Positions 59,381 through 64,000 of a DNA stretch of 64,000 nt are shown here, piece after piece. Positions within the stretch are counted from its first letter, which is position 1. Each line of letters begins with the position of its first letter. Source of the stretch: Gammaproteobacteria bacterium UBA5109 (GTDB lineage: Bacteria > Pseudomonadota > Gammaproteobacteria > Pseudomonadales > Pseudohongiellaceae); assembly GCA_002414385.1 (NCBI GenBank), contig DHZH01000003.1, forward strand, positions 76,530 through 140,529. Reading direction: 5' to 3'. The notes below the pieces were generated by a model that did not search any database, had not been told where the DNA came from, and worked only from the letters and a program-made list of their open reading frames with translations. A program made the translations under genes and the position numbers.

Positions 59381-59799
59381 ACAATAAGACAAGACCAGGG
59401 CATACAACGGATGTGAAAAAATACCTGGCAAGCCTGGATAATGCCAAACGTCGCAGCGATGCAGAAGCAGTACTTGAACTGATGCAGGAAATTACCGGAC
59501 AGGATGCCTGTATGTGGGGTGCATCGATGATAGGCTTCGGCTCTTATCACTATAAATATGACAGTGGTCGTGAAGGTGACTGGTTTGTTACTGGCCTGGC
59601 ACCACGCAAGCAGCAACTTGTGGTCTATATCATGAGCGGTCTGGAAAAATATCCGCAGCTTTTGGAAAAACTCGGCAGGTTTAAAACTGGCAAAAGCTGT
59701 CTTTACATCAGCAAGCTTGAGGATATCAATGTTAGAGTACTGGGCCAGTTAATCAGAAAGTCTGTCGCTGATATGAGAAAAAATTATGCCTGTCAATGA
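59377..59799 (+). CDS. DUF1801-family protein
   Basis: A 140-residue protein with the DUF1801 core: RRSDAEAVLELMQEITGQDACMWGASMIGFGSYHYKY and TGLAPRKQQLVVYIMSG. The C-terminal KTGKSCLYISKLEDIN is also typical. Function is unknown. It overlaps the GST gene and the cupin gene (14 bp). Confidence 0.83.
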   Translation: MNNKTRPGHTTDVKKYLASLDNAKRRSDAEAVLELMQEITGQDACMWGASMIGFGSYHYKYDSGREGDWFVTGLAPRKQQLVVYIMSGLEKYPQLLEKLGRFKTGKSCLYISKLEDINVRVLGQLIRKSVADMRKNYACQ

Positions 59800-60139
59800 C
59801 CAGAAGAGTGAATATTATTTTCGTGAAGGCTGCTTTGTCACGGAACTGTCGAATACTGCAGACGATCCCGAATTATCGATTGCTCACATTCGGGTAGAGC
59901 CCGGAGAAACCACACGCTGGCATAAACTGCTGGGAATCACCGAACGTTATCTGATTCTTGCCGGACATGGCAGGGTGGAAATTGGAGATCAGCCGTCACG
60001 GGCAGTACATGAAGGTGATGTGGTGCATATTCAGGCGGAGCTCAGGCAACGTATCAGCAATACCGGTGAATCGGACCTGATATTTCTGGCATTGTGTACG
60101 CCGCGTTTTCAGGAGAGTGCCTATGTTGATCTGGAATAA
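59786..60139 (+). CDS. Cupin-domain protein
   Basis: A 117-residue single-domain cupin. Motif 1 is RVEPGETTRWHKLLGITERYLILAGHGRVEIG and motif 2 is VHIQAELRQRISNTG. The metal ligands are partly altered (one His in motif 1, none visible in motif 2), so an enzymatic role is uncertain. Confidence 0.8.
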   Translation: MPVNDQKSEYYFREGCFVTELSNTADDPELSIAHIRVEPGETTRWHKLLGITERYLILAGHGRVEIGDQPSRAVHEGDVVHIQAELRQRISNTGESDLIFLALCTPRFQESAYVDLE

Positions 60140-60160
60140 ATTCAGGAAGAGGATACAAGC

Positions 60161-60562
60161 ATGATAATAGCCATGTCTGCCATGGTGTTTCTGACCGCGA
60201 TTATCGGGTTAATGACATTGATGACACGAATAAACAGTGTGCGGAATCACGCCATTAATCCGGAATACTTCAAGGTGATGAACGGTGAAGCACCGGAAAA
60301 TGTCGTACGGACCAGTCGGGCATTTAATAACCAGTTTGAGTTGCCGGTGTTATTTTACCTCGTTACGGTGCTGACACTTTTCCTGATGCCTGACAGTGCC
60401 CTGAATTTTTATCTGGCCTGGCTTTTTGTATTCTCCCGTTATGTGCATGCCTATATTCATTTAAGCTATAACCATGTAGTGCATCGCCTGCTAGCCTTTT
60501 TGACAGGCTTTATCAGTGTCATTCTTATGTGGATTAACCTCTTGATTCACAATTTTTTCTAG
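60161..60562 (+). CDS. MAPEG-family membrane protein (second of two)
   Basis: A 133-residue four-helix membrane protein. RNHAINPEYFKVMNGEAPENVVRTSRAFNNQFELPVLFYLV and FSRYVHAYIHLSYNHVVHRLLAF match a branch of the MAPEG superfamily common in bacteria. It differs strongly from the MAPEG protein at 50771-51175, so it is not a recent duplicate. Confidence 0.82.
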   Translation: MIIAMSAMVFLTAIIGLMTLMTRINSVRNHAINPEYFKVMNGEAPENVVRTSRAFNNQFELPVLFYLVTVLTLFLMPDSALNFYLAWLFVFSRYVHAYIHLSYNHVVHRLLAFLTGFISVILMWINLLIHNFF

Positions 60563-60577
60563 GAGTTATCCGATAAA

Positions 60578-61120
60578 ATGAGTGCTTATCAGGAAGTCCT
60601 GCAGTTCTGGTTTGAAGAAATTGAGCCGAAACAGTACTGGGTAAAGGATACAGAATTTGACTCGATGATCATCGAGCGTTTTGCCGACACGCATCGACAG
60701 GCTGCCCAGTGTGAATTGTATGAGTGGCGCCAGACTGCTCAGGGAAGACTGGCGGAAATCATCGTGCTTGACCAGTTCTCACGTAACATGTTTCGTGACC
60801 AGCCGGAATCTTTTGCCAGCGATGCACAGGCTCTGGTACTGGCCCAGGAGGCAGTATCCCTGAAGGCAGACCAGGAGCTCAATAAGCAACAGAGAACTTT
60901 CCTTTACATGCCCTACATGCATAGTGAATCGCTGAAGGTGCATGAGCAAGCGGTGAAGCTGTTTACCGAAAATGCTATTCAGGAAAACCTGGATTTTGAA
61001 ATCAGGCACAAAGTGATTATTGAACGTTTTGGACGCTATCCCCATCGCAATGCCATCCTTGGGCGCGAATCAACGCAGGCTGAACTGGAATTCCTGCAGC
61101 AACCCGGTTCAGGTTTCTGA
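60578..61120 (+). CDS. DUF924-family protein
   Basis: A 180-residue TPR-like protein with the DUF924 hallmarks VLQFWFEEIEPKQYW, LAEIIVLDQFSRNMFRDQPESFASDAQAL and YMPYMHSESL. Function is unknown. It is the last gene of the same-strand run starting at 58409 and is followed by a bidirectional terminator. Confidence 0.88.
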   Translation: MSAYQEVLQFWFEEIEPKQYWVKDTEFDSMIIERFADTHRQAAQCELYEWRQTAQGRLAEIIVLDQFSRNMFRDQPESFASDAQALVLAQEAVSLKADQELNKQQRTFLYMPYMHSESLKVHEQAVKLFTENAIQENLDFEIRHKVIIERFGRYPHRNAILGRESTQAELEFLQQPGSGF

Positions 61121-61131
61121 ATCGCCGTCGC

Positions 61132-61162
61132 AAAAAAAAGGCCTGCATCTGCAGGCCTTTTT
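61132..61162. terminator. Bidirectional terminator between DUF924 gene and ompA
   Basis: A run of A, GGCCTGCA, loop TC, TGCAGGCC and a run of T form a symmetric hairpin that can stop both convergent transcripts. Confidence 0.9.
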
Positions 61163-61186
61163 GTGTAGCACTTTGAACAATCAATA

Positions 61187-62266
61187 CTAGCGTTGTCTTT
61201 CGATAAATACCTGGACACTGACATCCGCTTCAATGCGGCGGTTTTCCTGTCTGCCCAGCGCAGTTCTGTTGCTGGCTACCGGATTGCTTTCACCGTAGCC
61301 GACTATTGGCAGCCGGGCAGGATCAACACCATAGCGTGTCACCAGTGCATTCATGACAGCCAGCGCCCGGCGCTCGGACAATGCCTGGTTATAGGCATCC
61401 GGACCGGTCGAATCGGTATGTCCTTCGATGACGGCACTGGTTTCACTGTAGCGTCGCAGGAACACAGCGAAATCCTCTATTTCAGCCTGATATTCGTCCT
61501 TGATGACAGACTGATCAAAATCAAAACGCACCTGTAATAACTGGCGGCGCTGGTCTGCATCCAGAATCACACAACCAAAGGCGTCAACGGCCAGACTCGG
61601 GCTGGTATTGGGGCAGTCGTCGTTGGCATCAATAACACCATCGCCATCACTATCCAGGTTGCGCTGATCCAGCATTACTTCCTGGGTAAAAGCGCTAGGT
61701 GTGGCACGACTGGCTCTTCTGCCAAGGGCATAGCCAATACTGGCGCTCAGGGCAAGATCGTTATCGACGGAGCCAGTAGGTTCAATCATCATGGCTTCCA
61801 CCTTGCCCATCCAGTTACTGCCAAACAGATACTTTACACCAACATTCATATTGAAAGTGGTGCTGTTAAAGTCCTGCTGGCCGGAGCGGGTAATAGTCAG
61901 GTCGCCGATACCGGCGCCAGCATAAGGCTGAAAACCCAGAACCGGATTAAAATTATATCTTGGGCCGGCATGGACAAAATCCACATCACTTTCAGCGCTG
62001 CGGTTTTTCAGTTTGCTGTTAACGTCCAGATATTTCAGGTCAAGTGACCAGCGCTGGGATAACGGAACTTCCAGGCCAAATTGGTAGCCGAGCTCATGAT
62101 TCTGCCCTTTATCGTCATTGAAATAATAATTAACAGCATCAGCGCTGACGATAACGCTGTTGTTGAACTCCTGTGCCATCCCGGCACTCGCAGAAAACAA
62201 CATACTGCCTAGACCAAGAGGTATTAAAGTTTTCAGCGAAGAGCCAAAGACTTTCTGGGTTTTCAT
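61187..62266 (-). CDS. ompA: OmpA-family outer membrane protein
   Basis: A 359-residue outer membrane protein with a signal peptide ending SAGMAQ (about 31-32) and an eight-strand OmpA-type barrel (GLEVPLSQRWSLDLKYLD, GPRYNFNPVLGFQPYAGAGIG). A calcium-binding thrombospondin type 3-like linker DSDGDGVIDANDDCPN follows. The C-terminal peptidoglycan-binding OmpA domain is FDFDQSVI, EGHTDSTGPDAYNQALSERRA and VGYGESNPVASNRT...RQENRRIEADV. It has its own promoter and terminator. Confidence 0.92.
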   Translation of the reverse strand: MKTQKVFGSSLKTLIPLGLGSMLFSASAGMAQEFNNSVIVSADAVNYYFNDDKGQNHELGYQFGLEVPLSQRWSLDLKYLDVNSKLKNRSAESDVDFVHAGPRYNFNPVLGFQPYAGAGIGDLTITRSGQQDFNSTTFNMNVGVKYLFGSNWMGKVEAMMIEPTGSVDNDLALSASIGYALGRRASRATPSAFTQEVMLDQRNLDSDGDGVIDANDDCPNTSPSLAVDAFGCVILDADQRRQLLQVRFDFDQSVIKDEYQAEIEDFAVFLRRYSETSAVIEGHTDSTGPDAYNQALSERRALAVMNALVTRYGVDPARLPIVGYGESNPVASNRTALGRQENRRIEADVSVQVFIERQR

Positions 62267-62314
62267 ATTTTTTATCCTTGAAAAAATAACAATGACAATA
62301 GGGGGAAAGCGAGC

Positions 62315-62344
62315 GTATTAGACGCTTTTTGCAGAAAAACACAA
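62315..62344 (-). promoter_or_regulatory. Candidate ompA promoter
   Basis: On the minus strand TTGTGT and TAATAC are separated by 18 bp, about 48 bp upstream of the ATG. The leader ends with AAGGA before the start. Confidence 0.45.
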
Positions 62345-62410
62345 CAAATATAAATGCCATTAAAACAAGGGCTTGCGTTTTTTCAGGGAAGCAGAACAGG
62401 AACTTGTTAC

Positions 62411-62433
62411 GCTGCCGGAGTTTATCCGGCAGC
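62411..62433. terminator. Strong hairpin after mscS
   Basis: GCTGCCGGA and TCCGGCAGC form a 9-bp stem with loop GTTTA, 28 bp after the mscS stop on the minus strand. There is no T-run, so this may be a transcript-stabilising or factor-dependent end rather than a classical terminator. Confidence 0.4.
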
Positions 62434-62461
62434 GCAGTAATGAAAATATTAAAAATACCGG

Positions 62462-63340
62462 CTAGGTAGACTGGCCGGCTTTTGCCTTTGGCGCCGCTTT
62501 GGCTTTCGGCGCTCCAGTTGCCGGGCCTGGCTTGTCCATGTGATACATGTGCACATCCCGTTGCGGGAATGGAATGCTGATACCTGCCTGATCCAGTGAG
62601 AGTTTGATGACTTCCAGCAGGTCAGCCCGTACTGCCCAGTAATCTTCAGATTTGACCCAGGGCCGGACGTTGATATTGATACTGCTGTCTGCCATTTCAG
62701 CCATTGCCACAACCGGTTCCGGCTCTTTCAGAATTCTCGGATCAGCATCAATCAGTCCCAGGATAATGTCGCGGGCCTGTCCGATATTGTCGTCATAACT
62801 GATACCAACCACCAGGTCGACGCGACGGGTACCCAGCGTATTCACATTGACGATCGTGTCATTGATGATGGAAGAGTTCGGGACAATGATGCGCTGATTA
62901 TCCGGCGAATGCAGCAGGGTACAGAACAGCCCGATTTCATCGACGACACCGGCAGTTCCGGCAGCATTGATGAAGTCTCCGATCTTGAAAGGTTTAAAGA
63001 TAATTATCATCACACCGGCGGCAAAATTGCTCAGTGAATCCTTCAGCGCCAGACCAATGGCAAGACCGGCAGCACCGACGATAGCAAGCAGGGAAGTAAT
63101 GTTGATGCCAAGTTGATCAATGGCCGCCAGAGTGACCGCCACCAGCAGCAGGATATACACCAGTGTGCTGAGGAACTTGACCAGCATGCCATCCATGCCG
63201 GATTTGGTCATGGGTTTTTTCAGAAAGTCCGCAATCGCCCGGGCTATTTTCTTACCGATATAAAATATCGCCAGGGCAAGGACCAGACGCAGTCCCCAGG
63301 GAATGACATAATCATTGAGAATACTGACGCCTTCTTCCAT
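62462..63340 (-). CDS. Small-conductance mechanosensitive channel, MscS family
   Basis: A 292-residue MscS-type channel with three hydrophobic segments. The pore helix is SLLAIVGAAGLAIGLALKDSLSNFAAGVMIIIF, then FKIGDFINAAGTAGVVDEIGLF and IIVPNSSIINDTIVN. It opens at high membrane tension during hypo-osmotic shock. The last ~20 residues are a Lys/Ala/Pro tail (GAPKAKAAPKAKAG) similar in style to the L21 tail. Start preceded by CGGAGA. Confidence 0.93.
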   Translation of the reverse strand: MEEGVSILNDYVIPWGLRLVLALAIFYIGKKIARAIADFLKKPMTKSGMDGMLVKFLSTLVYILLLVAVTLAAIDQLGINITSLLAIVGAAGLAIGLALKDSLSNFAAGVMIIIFKPFKIGDFINAAGTAGVVDEIGLFCTLLHSPDNQRIIVPNSSIINDTIVNVNTLGTRRVDLVVGISYDDNIGQARDIILGLIDADPRILKEPEPVVAMAEMADSSININVRPWVKSEDYWAVRADLLEVIKLSLDQAGISIPFPQRDVHMYHMDKPGPATGAPKAKAAPKAKAGQST

Positions 63341-63447
63341 TTACTGTCTCCGGGTTGAATGTAATTGAGCTGGATTGATTCTATAATTTCGCTGTTGTGA
63401 TTACTATGCATGCCTGCACAGTGCTGCCGGATTGTGTGAACTGTGTG

Positions 63448-64000
63448 TTACAGCAGTGCCGATTCGACGCCTTGTAAATAAGCCTTGACGCTTGCCTGCA
63501 ATGCAGCCGTGTTATAGCCGCCTTCCAGCACCGATAATAGCCGTGACTGGCTGTATTCTCTGGCCAGTCTGCCCAGCTCTTCTCCCAGCCAACGATAGGT
63601 ATTTTCATTCAGATTAAACATGGCCAGTGGATCTGCATGGTGGGCATCAAAGCCGGCAGACACCAGCAGCAATTCCGGTTTAAAGTCCTCTAACACTGGC
63701 AATATTTTACTGCTGAAAATATCCCGGTACGCTTCATCACCGGTTCCGGCAGGCAGCGGGATATTGAGGATATTGCCAGGTATGTTTTCCGATTCGAGTC
63801 CGCTGCCGGGATAAAAAGGGCTCTGATGGGTGGAGATATAGAACAGACCGTTTTGTCCTTTGGCAATATCCTGCGTGCCGTTGCCGTGGTGCACATCAAA
63901 ATCGACAATGACTATGTTCTTTAGCTGGTATTCCTGTTGCGCATAACAGGCAGCGATGGCGATGTGATTGAACAGACAGAAGCCCATGGCAGTATTACGT
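63448..64000 (-). CDS. Histone deacetylase-family protein, 5' end outside window
   Basis: The C-terminal part of an HDAC/acetoin-utilisation-type deacetylase; the frame stays open through RNTAMGFCLFNHIAIAA to the window edge, so the start is missing. The zinc site is seen in VDFDVHHGNGTQD (Asp and His) and SAGFDAHHADPL (second Asp). GGYN near the end is the conserved glycine-rich turn. It removes acetyl groups from lysine or small amides; the substrate is unknown. Confidence 0.9.
   Translation of the reverse strand, partial: RNTAMGFCLFNHIAIAACYAQQEYQLKNIVIVDFDVHHGNGTQDIAKGQNGLFYISTHQSPFYPGSGLESENIPGNILNIPLPAGTGDEAYRDIFSSKILPVLEDFKPELLLVSAGFDAHHADPLAMFNLNENTYRWLGEELGRLAREYSQSRLLSVLEGGYNTAALQASVKAYLQGVESALL

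Noticed and set aside
1..64000. tRNA, rRNA, CRISPR arrays or prophage genes
   Set aside because: None was seen in any intergenic region by inspection; a tRNA scan would settle the tRNA question.

Overview
The window is 64 kb of a gammaproteobacterial chromosome. The gene order ispB < > rplU-rpmA-obgE-proB < rpsT > murJ-ribF-lspA-fkpB-ispH-fimU-pilV-pilW-pilX-pilY1-pilE, followed by fimT-pilR-pilS on the other strand, is the order known from Pseudomonas and its relatives. The gatCAB < > mreBCD pair and the small families first named from Pseudomonas (PA4642-like, PP0621-like) point the same way. I cannot name a genus. No rRNA, tRNA, CRISPR array, transposase or phage gene was seen, so this looks like a housekeeping segment with a few accessory genes.

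Layout: 0.1-1.8 kb rhlB-type RNA helicase and a PA4642-like gene; 1.9-5.1 kb gatBAC (minus strand); 5.3-7.8 kb mreBCD; 7.8-9.9 kb a lipoprotein, a membrane-anchored protein and a MOSC protein; 9.9-14.5 kb ispB, rplU-rpmA, obgE-proB and rpsT; 14.6-14.8 kb a palindromic repeat element (copy 1); 14.9-19.6 kb murJ-ribF-lspA-fkpB-ispH, without the usual ileS; 19.8-32.2 kb the type IV pilus minor pilin/PilY1 operon and the PilSR two-component system; 32.3-37.8 kb nadE, a 5'-3' exonuclease, a ferredoxin reductase, a putidaredoxin-type ferredoxin and a tiny CxxCxGxG protein; 37.8-41.7 kb MocA-like and XdhC-like molybdenum-cofactor genes, a eukaryotic-type HisA and a membrane-anchored GltB-like protein; 41.9-47.2 kb maf-yhdP-DUF445; 47.2-50.1 kb a CocE-like secreted protein that appears to have lost its catalytic triad, and a TetR regulator; 50.2-54.3 kb an orphan ExbD, a MAPEG protein, a glutaminyl cyclase/aminopeptidase pair and FabV; 54.3-56.1 kb an arsRC-acr3 arsenic operon; 56.2-56.4 kb the same palindromic element (copy 2, inverted); 56.4-61.1 kb small genes (DUF3565, DUF167, lytic-transglycosylase-like, monooxygenase-like, GST, DUF1801, cupin, MAPEG, DUF924); 61.2-64.0 kb an OmpA-type porin, a small MscS channel and a histone-deacetylase-family protein cut by the window end.

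The most interesting signal is the repeat element at 14638-14822 and 56214-56388. It has 18-bp terminal inverted repeats, a 29-bp inner stem and, at its apex, two small hairpins. On one strand the hairpin loops carry GGA inside ACA-N-GGA-TGT, which matches the CsrA/RsmA-binding consensus and resembles the TwoAYGGAY RNA motif. The two copies differ by paired changes that keep the stem intact. It may be a mobile, MITE-like carrier of CsrA-binding hairpins. Other points of note are the CocE-like protein with degenerate catalytic positions, the eukaryotic-type HisA, the Lys/Ala tail on ribosomal protein L21, the overlapping glutaminyl cyclase and aminopeptidase genes, and GAACAG-type operator candidates upstream of the CocE-like gene.
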